Below are positions 17,990 to 27,297 of a stretch of DNA of 64,000 bases, one piece after another (the first letter of the stretch is position 1; the number at the start of each line of letters is the position of its first letter). Location of the stretch: positions 1 through 64,000 of the forward strand of contig NZ_FNDQ01000006.1 in the NCBI RefSeq assembly GCF_900099675.1. Reading direction: 5' to 3'. Source of the stretch: Myroides phaeus (GTDB taxonomy: Bacteria; Bacteroidota; Bacteroidia; Flavobacteriales; Flavobacteriaceae). The notes under the pieces were generated by a model. It was not told the origin of the DNA. It worked only from the letters and a program-made list of their open reading frames with translations, and ran no database searches. The translations under genes were made by a program, and so were the position numbers.

Positions 17990-18010
17990 GGGAGCTTCGG
18001 CTCCCTTTTA
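17990..18010 (+). terminator. UUCG-capped hairpin upstream of the activator gene
   Basis: GGGAGC-TTCG-GCTCCC followed by TTTTA. It is a stable terminator-like stem with no ORF directly before it, so it may end a small RNA or a leader. The surrounding 17754-18097 region holds no gene I can support. Confidence 0.55.
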
Positions 18011-18097
18011 CTGTTTATATAGGTAAAAGTTATGATGCAGTTGGTTTGTGAGTAATAAAAATATTAAATTTGCGATTAGCACCTAAAAATAGAAAAT

Positions 18098-19522
18098 ATG
18101 AGTCACAAGATTCTGGTTATAGATGATGATGTTCCTTTTTGCGAAATGCTAAAAACTTTTTTAACTAAAAAAGGGTATAAAGTATCCAATGCTTTTAGTA
18201 GCGCGGAGGCCGAGCAATCTATTGATAAAGAGTGCTATGATATTGTTTTAACGGATGTGCGTTTGCCTGATAGTAATGGATTAGAATTGTTGAAATATAT
18301 TAAATCGCATTGTTCAACAGCACAAGTTATCCTGATGACGGGATATACAGAAATTAAAACGGCTGTAAATGCAATGAAATTAGGCGCATTTGATTATGTT
18401 GCCAAACCAATTAATCCGGATGAAATCTTAATGACAATCAAACAAGCTCTTGAACGAAAGGCAAGTATAGAGCGCGGGGAGGTTGTTACAAGTAAAGCTA
18501 AGGTAAAAACGACAACTGCTAAAACTACTTCTGAAACGACTGACGATACAGAGGAGGAGTTAGATTACGTAAAAGGAGAGAGTAGTATTTCTAAACAATT
18601 ACACGAGTATATCGACTTAGTTGCACCAACAAATATGTCCGTTTTAATTATCGGAGATAGTGGTACAGGTAAAGAGAATATTGCCCATTCAATTCACCTA
18701 AAGAGTAAGCGAAAAGACAAGCCGTATATCGCGGTTGATTGTGGAGCTATTCCTAAGGACTTAGCGTCAAGTGAGTTTTTCGGACATATCAAAGGTTCGT
18801 TTACTGGCGCTGTTACGGATAAAGTAGGACACTTTGAGGCGGCTAATGGCGGTACAATCTTTTTGGATGAGGTAGGTAACTTATCGTATGAAGTACAAGT
18901 GCAATTACTACGCGCTTTGCAAGAGAGAAAAGTGAAACCTGTAGGAAGTAGCAATGAAATAGATGTGGATATCCGCGTTATTGCAGCTACTAATGAGGAC
19001 TTGCCAAAAGCAGTTCGCGAAGGAGAATTTAGAGAGGACTTATACCACCGTTTAAACGAGTTTGGTATTGTTGCTCCAAGATTAGCAGATAGAGGTTCTG
19101 ATATATTAATGTTTGCAGAGCATTTCTTACAAGAGTCAAACCACGAGTTAGAAAAACAAGTAAAGAAGTTTTCTTCTGAAGTAGAATGTGTTTTCTTAAC
19201 ATACGACTGGCCTGGAAACTTGCGTGAGATGAAAAACATTATCAAGCGTTCTGTTTTACTGACAAGAGGAGAGGTTATTGAAAAGGATGTTTTACCACAA
19301 GAGATATTAAATCCGAGAGCAGAGACAAGTGTTGTTACTTCATCTGTAAGTAATGAGGCTCCAGAAGACGATTTAAAGCTGTTTTCATCAAGAAATGAAG
19401 AGCAGGCTATTCGTACTGCTTTAGAGAAAGTGAAGTTCAATAAAACGAAAGCTGCACAAGTTTTGGGAATTGACAGAAAAACACTTTACAACAAAATGAA
19501 GTTGTACAATATTGAGCTGTAA
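18098..19522 (+). CDS. Sigma-54-dependent response regulator (NtrC family)
   Basis: The 474-residue protein has a receiver domain (about 4-115) with phospho-acceptor Asp53 in VLTDVRLPDSNG and the Lys in VAKPIN. A Thr/Lys-rich linker (128-155) follows, then an AAA+ domain with Walker A GDSGTGKE (186-193) and the sigma-54 contact loop GSFTGA (233-238; GAFTGA variant). Walker B is GGTIFLDEVG, and a Fis-type helix-turn-helix NKTKAAQVLGIDRKTLYNKM lies near the C-terminus. It activates RpoN promoters after phosphorylation. No histidine kinase is adjacent, so its sensor is an orphan elsewhere. A promoter TTTG-N16-TAAATTTG (18045-18072) precedes it, placing the start close to the ATG. Confidence 0.95.
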   Translation: MSHKILVIDDDVPFCEMLKTFLTKKGYKVSNAFSSAEAEQSIDKECYDIVLTDVRLPDSNGLELLKYIKSHCSTAQVILMTGYTEIKTAVNAMKLGAFDYVAKPINPDEILMTIKQALERKASIERGEVVTSKAKVKTTTAKTTSETTDDTEEELDYVKGESSISKQLHEYIDLVAPTNMSVLIIGDSGTGKENIAHSIHLKSKRKDKPYIAVDCGAIPKDLASSEFFGHIKGSFTGAVTDKVGHFEAANGGTIFLDEVGNLSYEVQVQLLRALQERKVKPVGSSNEIDVDIRVIAATNEDLPKAVREGEFREDLYHRLNEFGIVAPRLADRGSDILMFAEHFLQESNHELEKQVKKFSSEVECVFLTYDWPGNLREMKNIIKRSVLLTRGEVIEKDVLPQEILNPRAETSVVTSSVSNEAPEDDLKLFSSRNEEQAIRTALEKVKFNKTKAAQVLGIDRKTLYNKMKLYNIEL

Positions 19523-19572
19523 GACGATATTGATTAACTTAAGCGTATTAGAAGATTATTGATTATAAAAAA

Positions 19573-19607
19573 AACAGTAGTAAACTTTTGTTTGCTACTG
19601 TTTTTTT
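19573..19607 (+). terminator. Intrinsic terminator of the sigma-54 activator gene
   Basis: CAGTAGTAAAC/GTTTGCTACTG stem followed by seven T. Confidence 0.88.
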
Positions 19608-19806
19608 ATGCTCTTTTTTCAGTGAAAACCTTTGGATAAGAGGAGCGCATCTTTGTAGCTGTTATTGTAATAATGAGTAGTTTACTGTTAATACTTGTCA
19701 GTTTATAAGGTGTTGGACAGTGTTCTGTTTAAAATTACAAGGCGACAGTCTATGATTTTTGTGTTTTCTTCTTACCTTTGTGTTTATAATACGGAACAAG
19801 AGAACT

Positions 19807-20139
19807 ATGGATATTCAAACATTGATTCATCAGAATTTAGATGAGCTGTTTTACTTAGCAGATAAGAAAGAAATTTTAAATACTGATTTAGTAGTTAAAA
19901 TTGGAGCTTACGTTGGTGCTGCTGTTTTGAGAGGACGTTTTGCCGACCAAAAAGAAGTAACTCAAGCAGAGGTAAATGGTGTATTTGGTATTATTGGTGA
20001 TTTTTGTAAAGCGAGTTTCGGAGGTAGAAGCTTCTCAAAAGTACACTTTAAAAAAATGACTAAATTAGCATTGGAATTGATGCAAGAAACAACTTTTGAC
20101 AGTGATGTTGAAGCGTTTTTAGCAGAATTAAAGAAATAG
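19807..20139 (+). CDS. Small helical protein of unknown function
   Basis: The 110-residue soluble protein appears all-helical. It has a central FADQKEVTQAEVNGVFGIIGDFCKA segment that could be an EF-hand-like or TerB-like helical turn, although the usual Asp ligands are not complete. The ATG at 19807 is preferred over the upstream TTG at 19759, because the extra residues contain a -7 box TACCTTTG (19773-19780) that suits a promoter. I do not recognise the family. The gene is monocistronic, with a terminator at 20168. Confidence 0.75.
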   Translation: MDIQTLIHQNLDELFYLADKKEILNTDLVVKIGAYVGAAVLRGRFADQKEVTQAEVNGVFGIIGDFCKASFGGRSFSKVHFKKMTKLALELMQETTFDSDVEAFLAELKK

Positions 20140-20167
20140 GTAATTCACTTATAATAGGTGTTTTAAG

Positions 20168-20198
20168 AAAAGGGTATCGTTATCGGTACCCTTTTTTT
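20168..20198 (+). terminator. Intrinsic terminator
   Basis: AAAGGGTATCG-ttat-CGGTACCCTTT with a T run. Confidence 0.9.
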
Positions 20199-20325
20199 GT
20201 GGTTTGTTATTATTTTTTTATGAATATTTCGAGTGATTAAATTTTAGTGTATGAATGTTAATATTGGTGTTTTCTTGTCAAAAGTGGAAAAATAGGGTAA
20301 CTTTCACACTCCTAACAAACATAAT

Positions 20326-23295
20326 ATGAAATTTAAACAAACATTTCAATCAAAGCAGACAGGTACAATTAGTACGCTTTTAAAGCAACTTGGACTTGGT
20401 GTTTTTGTATTGAGTGCATTTACGACACAAGCACAAAAGAAGCCTTTAGACCATTCTGTTTATGATGGTTGGCAAAATATAGGAGCGAGAGCTTTCTCTA
20501 ATGACGGACAGTGGGTTTTGTATGCTGTAAATCCACAAGAAGGCGACAAAACACTTTATATAGAAACAACAGATAAATCGAAGAAGTTAACTGTAAATAG
20601 AGGTGAGAAGCCTGTGTTTACGGGGGGTTCTGATTATTCTGTCTTTGCAATTAGACCGACGTTTGCTGACTTAAAAGCGGTGAAAACAAAGAAGGAGAAA
20701 GAAGATGAGATTGCAAAGGACTCATTGGGTATTTACAACTTAAAAACGGGCGCTTTAGTGAAATACGCTAATGTTAAGTCGTTTAAAGTACCTGAGAAAA
20801 AAGGGGCACACTTAGCTTACCTTTTAGAACCTGTGAAAGACACTGCAAAGTCTAAAGATAAAAAGCCTGCTAAAAAAGTGGGTAAAGATGCTCCGTTAGA
20901 CTTGGTATTGGAAAACTTACAAACAGGGGAAAAGATTACGTATAACAACGTAAGTGATTACTACTTTGATAGTGAGGGACAGTACTTAGTGTTTGTAACG
21001 AAGGATCCTAATGCTAAGAAGAAAGAGGATAAGAAAGACGACGCTAAGGAGGAAAAGACAGCTGAGGCAACAGAAGAAGTTGCTGTTGTAGTTAATGAAA
21101 AAGAGGACGACAAGAAAAAAGAGGAGGTTGCTGAAGAGGCAAAAGGTCCTTTTGGTGTGTTCGTTGTTGATTTAAAAACAAAGAAAGTAACAACTCTTTT
21201 GGAAGGAAAAGGGAAGTACACACAGTTTTCTTTTGATGATAAAGGAAAGCAGTTGGCTTTTGTAGGTACTGAGGATGAAGAGAAAGTATTGGTTAAAAAA
21301 TACACGCTTTATTATAGTGATTTGACAAAAGGGGCTACGGTTTTAGCAAATGACAAAACAAAGGGAATGCCTGCTAAGTGGGTGTTGTCTGAAAACTATA
21401 AACCGAGATTTAGCAAAAACGGACAACGTATGTTTATTGGTATTGCGCCAGAACCGATTGCTAAGGATACAACGCTTATTGCTGATGACCACGCAGTATT
21501 GGATATTTGGCACTTTAATGAAGATTATGTGCAACCACAACAGTTGGCTAATTTAGATAGAGATTTGAAAAAGTCGTTTATGGCTTCAATGAACTTGAAA
21601 ACAAAAGCGGGTATTGTGGCTTTGGCGAATGAGCGAATGAATAGCACACAATTGGTAGATGAGGGCAATGCTAACATTGCTTTTTCAAGTTCTGACTTCG
21701 GAAATAGAGTTTCTACACAGTGGGATATTTCTGGGGTACGTTCATACTATATTGTTGATGTGAATACAGGTAAACAAACGGAGGTTGTGGCTGACTTACC
21801 TGGTTCAGCACGTATTTCTCCAAAGGGGAATGCCGTGGTGTATTACAACAATGTAGAAGGAAATTGGTATGCTTATGACGTAAAGTCTAAAGTAACAAAA
21901 CAATTGAATAAAGGGCTTAATGTATCGTTTGCAGATGAAACATTTGATATGCCTGATAATGCATCTTCTTACGGTATTCAAGGGTGGACAGACAACGATG
22001 AGTCTGTTTTAATTCGCGACCGCTTTGATATTTGGGAGTTTTTCTTGTCGAGTAATAAAGCGCCAAGAATGGTTACTAACGGATACGGACGTAAGAATAA
22101 TATCGCTTTTGACTTGTTAAATGTAGAAGAGGATAAACGTTCTTTCAGTAGAAATGAGCAACTAATCTTAGCTGCTTTTAACGAGAATACAAAAGAGGCA
22201 GGGTACTTTACAACGGAAGTGAAGAGTACGAAAGCACCACAATTGGTTACAATGCAACCTTATAGTGGTTTTGGTTCGTTGTTTAAAGCAAAAGACGCAA
22301 CTGTTTATGGTTATTTAAAAGGTTCGTTTACAGAGTCTAACAACTTATACATTACTAAGGATTTGAAAAATGCAGTGCAACTAACAACTATCAATCCACA
22401 ACAAAGTGAGTATAACTGGGGAACAAATGAGTTAGTTCATTGGACTACACCTAAGGGGAATGAGGCAACGGGAGTGTTGTTTAAACCAGAGGATTTCGAT
22501 CCAGCGAAGAAGTATCCGATGATTGTGTACTTTTATGAAAAACTGTCTGACAACTTACACCGTTATGAGTCGCCAGCACCAACGGCATCTCGTTTGAATA
22601 TTCCGTTTTTTGTAAGTAATGGGTATTTAGTGTTTACACCAGATGTTAGTTATGTTGACGGACATCCAGGTAAATCAGCAGAGGAGTATATCAACTCTGG
22701 GGTTGAGTATTTGAAAAAGAACAACTGGGTAAATGGTGATAAAATCGCTATTCAAGGACAAAGCTGGGGTGGTTATCAAGTGGCACACCTTATCACGGTT
22801 ACAGATATGTATGCTGCAGCGTGGTCAGGAGCACCAGTGGTAAATATGACATCAGCTTATGGAGGTATCCGTTGGCAAAGTGGTATGAGTCGCCAATTCC
22901 AATATGAGAAAACACAAAGTAGAATTGGTAAAACACTTTGGGAAGGGCACGACTTATACATTGAAAACTCGCCTTTATTTAATATGCCAAATGTGAAAAC
23001 CCCTGTGGTAATTATGCACAATGATAATGATGGAGCTGTGCCGTGGTACCAAGGAATTGAAATGTTTATGGCTTTACGTCGTTTAGGAAAACCAGCTTGG
23101 ATGTTGAATTACAACGGAGATGAGCACAATTTGATGAAACGCCAGAATAGAAAGGATATCCAAATTCGCCAACAACAATTCTTTGATTATTATCTAAAAG
23201 ACGGTAAAGCACCGGTTTGGATGGTAAAAGGTGTACCAGCTACAATGAAAGGAAAAGATTGGGGATTTGAACTTACTGATGAACAAGTGAAATAA
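20326..23295 (+). CDS. Secreted S9 family prolyl oligopeptidase-type peptidase
   Basis: The 989-residue precursor has a long signal peptide (cleavage probably after TTQAQ, near 37). A beta-propeller region follows, then a C-terminal alpha/beta-hydrolase domain with nucleophile Ser813 in GQSWGGYQ, Asp near 900 in HNDNDGAVPW and His934 in GDEHNL, a complete S9 triad. It should cleave peptides in the periplasm, as dipeptidyl-peptidase-like enzymes do. A Lys/Glu/Ala-rich insert of about 50 residues (about 225-275) is unusual and is probably a disordered loop on the propeller. The gene is monocistronic with terminator at 23313. Confidence 0.93.
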   Translation: MKFKQTFQSKQTGTISTLLKQLGLGVFVLSAFTTQAQKKPLDHSVYDGWQNIGARAFSNDGQWVLYAVNPQEGDKTLYIETTDKSKKLTVNRGEKPVFTGGSDYSVFAIRPTFADLKAVKTKKEKEDEIAKDSLGIYNLKTGALVKYANVKSFKVPEKKGAHLAYLLEPVKDTAKSKDKKPAKKVGKDAPLDLVLENLQTGEKITYNNVSDYYFDSEGQYLVFVTKDPNAKKKEDKKDDAKEEKTAEATEEVAVVVNEKEDDKKKEEVAEEAKGPFGVFVVDLKTKKVTTLLEGKGKYTQFSFDDKGKQLAFVGTEDEEKVLVKKYTLYYSDLTKGATVLANDKTKGMPAKWVLSENYKPRFSKNGQRMFIGIAPEPIAKDTTLIADDHAVLDIWHFNEDYVQPQQLANLDRDLKKSFMASMNLKTKAGIVALANERMNSTQLVDEGNANIAFSSSDFGNRVSTQWDISGVRSYYIVDVNTGKQTEVVADLPGSARISPKGNAVVYYNNVEGNWYAYDVKSKVTKQLNKGLNVSFADETFDMPDNASSYGIQGWTDNDESVLIRDRFDIWEFFLSSNKAPRMVTNGYGRKNNIAFDLLNVEEDKRSFSRNEQLILAAFNENTKEAGYFTTEVKSTKAPQLVTMQPYSGFGSLFKAKDATVYGYLKGSFTESNNLYITKDLKNAVQLTTINPQQSEYNWGTNELVHWTTPKGNEATGVLFKPEDFDPAKKYPMIVYFYEKLSDNLHRYESPAPTASRLNIPFFVSNGYLVFTPDVSYVDGHPGKSAEEYINSGVEYLKKNNWVNGDKIAIQGQSWGGYQVAHLITVTDMYAAAWSGAPVVNMTSAYGGIRWQSGMSRQFQYEKTQSRIGKTLWEGHDLYIENSPLFNMPNVKTPVVIMHNDNDGAVPWYQGIEMFMALRRLGKPAWMLNYNGDEHNLMKRQNRKDIQIRQQQFFDYYLKDGKAPVWMVKGVPATMKGKDWGFELTDEQVK

Positions 23296-23312
23296 TCCAT
23301 TATTATAGTAAG

Positions 23313-23349
23313 AAAGGGCTATCTACAAGTGATGTAGATAGCCCTTTTT
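23313..23349 (+). terminator. Intrinsic terminator of the S9 peptidase gene
   Basis: AAAGGGCTATCTACA pairs with TGTAGATAGCCCTTT, followed by T residues. Confidence 0.92.
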
Positions 23350-23390
23350 GTGTTTTGTGTAAAACGTGAAACGTAATGCGTCGAAACAAA

Positions 23391-23561
23391 AACATCACAA
23401 TTCAACCGATGTATAATAACCCGAAATATCATTACAACCGAACATTGCAATTCAACCGATGCATAAAAACCCGAAATATCATTACAACCGAACATTGCAA
23501 TTCAACCGATGCATAAAAACCCGAAATATCATTACAACCGAACATCACAATTCAACTGATG
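23391..23561. repeat. 50-bp tandem repeat, about 3.4 copies
   Basis: Units start at 23391, 23441 and 23491, with a partial at 23541. Copies 2 and 3 appear identical, while copy 1 and the partial copy differ at a few positions. The core is CCCGAAATATCATTACAACC. There is no internal dyad as in CRISPR repeats and no variable spacer, so this is a plain minisatellite. Confidence 0.92.
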
Positions 23562-23686
23562 TAGGGGTGAATTATTATTCGCCCGCACGGCATACGACAC
23601 GATGCATATTGCGTATCCCCCCTGTTGTTTATTTATAAACAAACAATACTGTAAGACGTGAAAGGTGTTGAATGTGAAGTATATAA

Positions 23687-23817
23687 AAGTGAAAAGAGGC
23701 TAACTAATCAAGCTAACCTCTTTTCTATGATAAAATAATGTGGGGACATTTACTTTTTTGTGGTAACGTACTTATTAACCACTCTTTTTTATTTGTTATG
23801 ACTATAGAATTGCATAC
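23687..23817 (-). pseudogene. Decayed duplicate of the glycosyltransferase gene tail and its terminator
   Basis: This block aligns, 141 bp upstream in plus coordinates, with the 3' end and terminator of the gene at 23892. Both have the hairpin AAAAGAGG...CCTCTTTT, then GTGGTAACGT...TTAACCAC, then the region coding for AIATANKRGWLTRTLP. In the duplicate the reading frame is broken by stops and small indels. It is a remnant with no coding ability, and its hairpin (23692-23724) could act as a backup terminator. Confidence 0.75.
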
Positions 23818-23832
23818 AGCAAAACAAAAGTG

Positions 23833-23865
23833 AAAAGAGGTTAACTTATCACGTTAACCTCTTTT
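23833..23865 (-). terminator. Intrinsic terminator of the GT2 gene
   Basis: AAAAGAGGTTAAC pairs with GTTAACCTCTTTT around a short loop, downstream of the minus-strand stop. Confidence 0.8.
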
Positions 23866-23891
23866 CGTATGATAAAACAATATGGGTGCAC

Positions 23892-25301
23892 TTATTTTTG
23901 TTGTGGTAACGTTCTCGTTAACCACCCTCTTTTATTTGCTGTGGCAATTGCGTATGGTGTAATCCAGAACAGCGCAAATGTGTAGAACAAGCTGTATGGA
24001 TATGCCCAAAAAGACTCAGCCACATTATATCTCTTAGAGTAAAAGAATACCTGAATACTTGAAAATATAAAGATACTTACCAAAGCAGAACTGATGAATA
24101 ACAGTGGTTGCGTAATGATGAAGTACAACATTAAGAATGTCATAGGGTAAGCCATAATAACGCGTAACCATTGGTTTAACAATAATATTCTCGGACCAAC
24201 TTTAGAACCTTCTCTATAATTGGTAAAAGCAAACTTACTCATCATAATATTCTCACGTACGTTACTTCTTTCCCAACGGATAAACATCTTGTACAAGTTT
24301 TTATACTCTTCAGGGGTATTTGTCAATACATAAGCATTTCGTTGAAACAACACGTGGTATCCTTGTTTCAAAATCATATTAGTCATTGCTCTATCTTCAC
24401 CAATGTCAGATGGTTGCCCCATAAATGTTTGGGTAATCCAATCTTCTAAACAGTTCATTACCGCTACTCGTCTATAAGCCGCTAAGGCACCAGGAGTACA
24501 TAGTACTGAACCTAAGGCACTCTGCGCAGAACGTATAAACTCAAAACTAAACACAAAACTCACGTTTAGCATTTTAGGAATAATACCATCTTTTGTGTTT
24601 AAAACACGTACGTTTCCACCCACAGCACCACATTTTTCATTGGTTACAAAAGGACTTACAAGGTTTCTAAGGGTGTCTTTCTTAACGATTGAATCACTGT
24701 CAACTGTAATAAATACATCTCCTTTTCCAATGTTAAAACCTCTGTAAAGGGCGTGTCTTTTACCTTGGTTTTTGGGTTGTTGTAAAATAGTTACTCTATC
24801 TCCTAATTCCTCTTTTGCTTTCAACATCCACTGCCAAGTGTCGTCTTTACTACCATCGTCAATAGAAATAATCTCCAACTTCTCAGCAGGGTAGTTTCCG
24901 TTTACCAAGCTATAAAGTGTTTCATACACTAATTTCCCTTCGTTATAAGCAGGCACAAGAACCGTACACGTTGGTAATGCTTCATCGCTTACAGAAGCAA
25001 CAGGTTTATAGCGGAAATATAGATAAACAATATAAAGTAAGAACGCAATTTGTATGCTTAGTAGAACAATTCCAAGGTTAATGATAAACGTTCCCCAAAC
25101 AGACTCTAAACGCTCTAAATGTAATTTCTCAAAGTGTGGTTGTAATTGATAAACTAAGATTACCCCAATAGTCATTACCATAAAAGTTCCCAGTAATACT
25201 AAGTAATCAGTTGTGTTTAAACTTTTGTCAACAAACTTATCCCAAAAGCTTTTTTTAGGTTGTTTGTTTTCTACGGTTTCAATGTTTTTATCAGTGCGCA
25301 T
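23892..25301 (-). CDS. Membrane-bound family 2 glycosyltransferase
   Basis: The 469-residue processive-type GT2 enzyme has two N-terminal membrane segments (about 31-52 and 70-92), a catalytic domain and three or four C-terminal segments. Catalytic motifs are SIDDGSKDDT, DSDS in FITVDSDSIV (metal/UDP binding), GEDRAMTN (general base region) and RWERS in MFIRWERSN, a variant of QxxRW. The set is like that of hyaluronan synthase, chitin synthase or PgaC. It should polymerise an exported polysaccharide from a UDP-sugar, with product unknown. No other polysaccharide genes are nearby. The tail of the gene is duplicated at 23687-23817. Confidence 0.9.
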   Translation of the reverse strand: MRTDKNIETVENKQPKKSFWDKFVDKSLNTTDYLVLLGTFMVMTIGVILVYQLQPHFEKLHLERLESVWGTFIINLGIVLLSIQIAFLLYIVYLYFRYKPVASVSDEALPTCTVLVPAYNEGKLVYETLYSLVNGNYPAEKLEIISIDDGSKDDTWQWMLKAKEELGDRVTILQQPKNQGKRHALYRGFNIGKGDVFITVDSDSIVKKDTLRNLVSPFVTNEKCGAVGGNVRVLNTKDGIIPKMLNVSFVFSFEFIRSAQSALGSVLCTPGALAAYRRVAVMNCLEDWITQTFMGQPSDIGEDRAMTNMILKQGYHVLFQRNAYVLTNTPEEYKNLYKMFIRWERSNVRENIMMSKFAFTNYREGSKVGPRILLLNQWLRVIMAYPMTFLMLYFIITQPLLFISSALVSIFIFSSIQVFFYSKRYNVAESFWAYPYSLFYTFALFWITPYAIATANKRGWLTRTLPQQK

Positions 25302-25650
25302 AATATTGTATTTAAGTGGTTTGTTTTTGCCGAATGATTAAAAAGAAACGCTTTAGCATAAATTCAGTAAAGCGAGAATTAGTTCTCATCTATAACTTTA
25401 CTTGAAAGGTGGTGAAATATGTTAAAAAGTACTTCTTTACTTTTATTCGACACTTAGATAGATTCAATAGTTGTGCCAACGTTCAGAATAGGGGAATAGG
25501 GGGGAGAAAATGAAAATAAAGCAACACTATGTAGAGATATAAGCAACGCTTTGAGGTATAATTACTCTATGAAAAAGGGGGGGAGAAAGTCTTCATTACG
25601 AGATATTAACTTAAAATTTAGAAAGGGAATGAGCAGGAGGTAGAGGCAAT
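25302..25650. other. Gene-free stretch between the GT2 and amidohydrolase genes
   Basis: I see no ORF or RNA. It contains three purine-rich G runs on the plus strand (near 25491, 25499 and 25576) and should carry the promoter of the minus-strand GT2 gene, which I cannot pinpoint. Confidence 0.5.
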
Positions 25651-25686
25651 AAAAAAGGGCTAACTTCGTGTGAAGTCAGCCCCTTT
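25651..25686 (-). terminator. Intrinsic terminator of the amidohydrolase gene
   Basis: GGGCTAACTTC-gtgt-GAAGTCAGCCC with a T run on the minus strand. Confidence 0.85.
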
Positions 25687-25769
25687 GTATGTTGTAAATG
25701 GAGTAATTAGTGTTGTTTACACATCATCAAGCTAATGTGTAATGTGTTTTAACAAGTGTAGCATTTTGC

Positions 25770-27095
25770 TTACAGCTTATTTTTATACACCTTACCATCT
25801 TTAATAATCAGCAATATTTTATTCGCTGGGTCTTGTAAAATGTCTATGTTTTCAAGCGGACTCTCATCTAATAAGATAATATCAGCATAAGCCCCTTCAG
25901 CAATTACCCCCAAATCAGCAGGATATGGATTTCTTGGTCCGCTTAACTTAAGCAGTTGGGCATTGTCATACGTAGCCATCTTTAAAATCTCGTAGTTTGA
26001 GAACCACTGTTTCAAACGCAATAATATCTTGTTTTGAATTAACGGGTCTTTCGGACGTGTAACAAGGTCAGTACCAAAAGCTAATTTCACTTTGTGTTTT
26101 TTAGCCCATTTGTACACATTGTCAGTTCCCGTTCCCACATATTCCTTATTTGCTTTTTGCAACGGGTCTGTATAGTTACTTGAGTCAGAGTCAAAAGGTT
26201 GCATACTCAACCAAATCCCTTTATCTGCTAATAATTTTACTGTAGCCTCGTCTAACAAATGCCCGTGGTCTATACACTTCACCCCAGCTTCTACGGCTTG
26301 TCTAACCGCATTAACAGTATAAGCGTGTACGGTTACATACGTACCCCAGTTGTCAGTTGCTTTAACCGCAGCTTTAATCTCCTCAAGTGTATATTGCGTG
26401 GCGTCTAACGGATCGTAGATAGTCGCAACTCCACCACCAGCCATTACCTTAATCTGAGAAGCTCCTTTTCTAAGTTGTTCTCTGGTAGCTACAGTAACTT
26501 CGTATTCTCCATCAGCTACTACACTACCACCAAGGGTTTGAAAACGTGGAGGAGTATGGTCTAACATACGTGGTTCAGCCCAAGGAAAATCAGCATCTCC
26601 GTGTCCCCCTGTTTGTGAAATCATCGCCTCACTTGGGTAAATACGCGGCCCTTTGTTTAGCCCCATATCATTCGCTTGTTTTATCCCCATAACGTGCCCT
26701 CCTAAATCGCGAACAGTCGTAAAACCGCGTTGTAGCGTATTCTCAGACTCCTTTGCCGCATTGATAAAAAGGAAACTCTCATCGCCTAACATAATCATCT
26801 CATTGCTGTTTGCCGCTAAGAAGGAGTGCCAATGTGCATCAATTAACCCCGGCATTACAAACTTGCCCTTACCGTCGATTACTTGTATTTGTGGATTGTT
26901 ATTCGTGTCTATTTTACCCGTTGAAACCTTGGTAATTTTATTGTTTTCAATCAACACAGACCCTTTTGTAGTCTTTTGGTCCTTTCCGTTGAATATCTCT
27001 ACATTTTCAAGTACAATGCCGTTTTGTGCATTCATTATAAAGGCAAATGAACTTAAAACAAGTGTAAAACCTATTTTCTTAATTGATTTAAACAT
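25770..27095 (-). CDS. Secreted metal-dependent amidohydrolase
   Basis: The product (441 residues from the Met at 27095) has a signal peptide ending AFIMNAQ, then a TIM-barrel amidohydrolase domain. Visible metal ligands are the HxH in MPGLIDAHWHSF, the His in VTVHAYT, the His in CIDHGHL and the Asp in LAFGTDL. The C-terminal composite beta domain has GVIAEGAYADIILLDESPLENI. It resembles imidazolonepropionase/Xaa-Pro dipeptidase-like amidohydrolases that are secreted in Bacteroidota. Its substrate is unknown. The frame opens 15 codons upstream, but those Asn/Lys-rich residues do not suit a signal peptide. Confidence 0.88.
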   Translation of the reverse strand: MFKSIKKIGFTLVLSSFAFIMNAQNGIVLENVEIFNGKDQKTTKGSVLIENNKITKVSTGKIDTNNNPQIQVIDGKGKFVMPGLIDAHWHSFLAANSNEMIMLGDESFLFINAAKESENTLQRGFTTVRDLGGHVMGIKQANDMGLNKGPRIYPSEAMISQTGGHGDADFPWAEPRMLDHTPPRFQTLGGSVVADGEYEVTVATREQLRKGASQIKVMAGGGVATIYDPLDATQYTLEEIKAAVKATDNWGTYVTVHAYTVNAVRQAVEAGVKCIDHGHLLDEATVKLLADKGIWLSMQPFDSDSSNYTDPLQKANKEYVGTGTDNVYKWAKKHKVKLAFGTDLVTRPKDPLIQNKILLRLKQWFSNYEILKMATYDNAQLLKLSGPRNPYPADLGVIAEGAYADIILLDESPLENIDILQDPANKILLIIKDGKVYKNKL

Positions 27096-27297
27096 AATTG
27101 TGTTGTTTTTCTTATTATTGTAAAGATAGGTATTTAACATTATTAATAACCTGTTAATTGAGTTATATGTTTATTTATGAGGAATAGTGCAATTACTTGT
27201 TTTCAAAAAATGGACTATTTTTGTAGGTATGCATAGATAAATAGCAAACGGATACGCTTGATGAAGTCAAGCAAGAGGTTACTTTAAAATACAAATT

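Noticed and set aside
18694..19440. 248-codon open frame antisense to the sigma-54 activator
   Set aside because: It lies wholly inside a conserved AAA+ gene and has the low-quality composition of a shadow frame.
23391..23561. Short regularly spaced repeats that could be a CRISPR array
   Set aside because: The whole 50-bp unit repeats, with no variable spacers, and no cas genes are present.
25485..25591. G-run cluster as a G-quadruplex
   Set aside because: Runs are too far apart for a standard four-run quadruplex on one strand.
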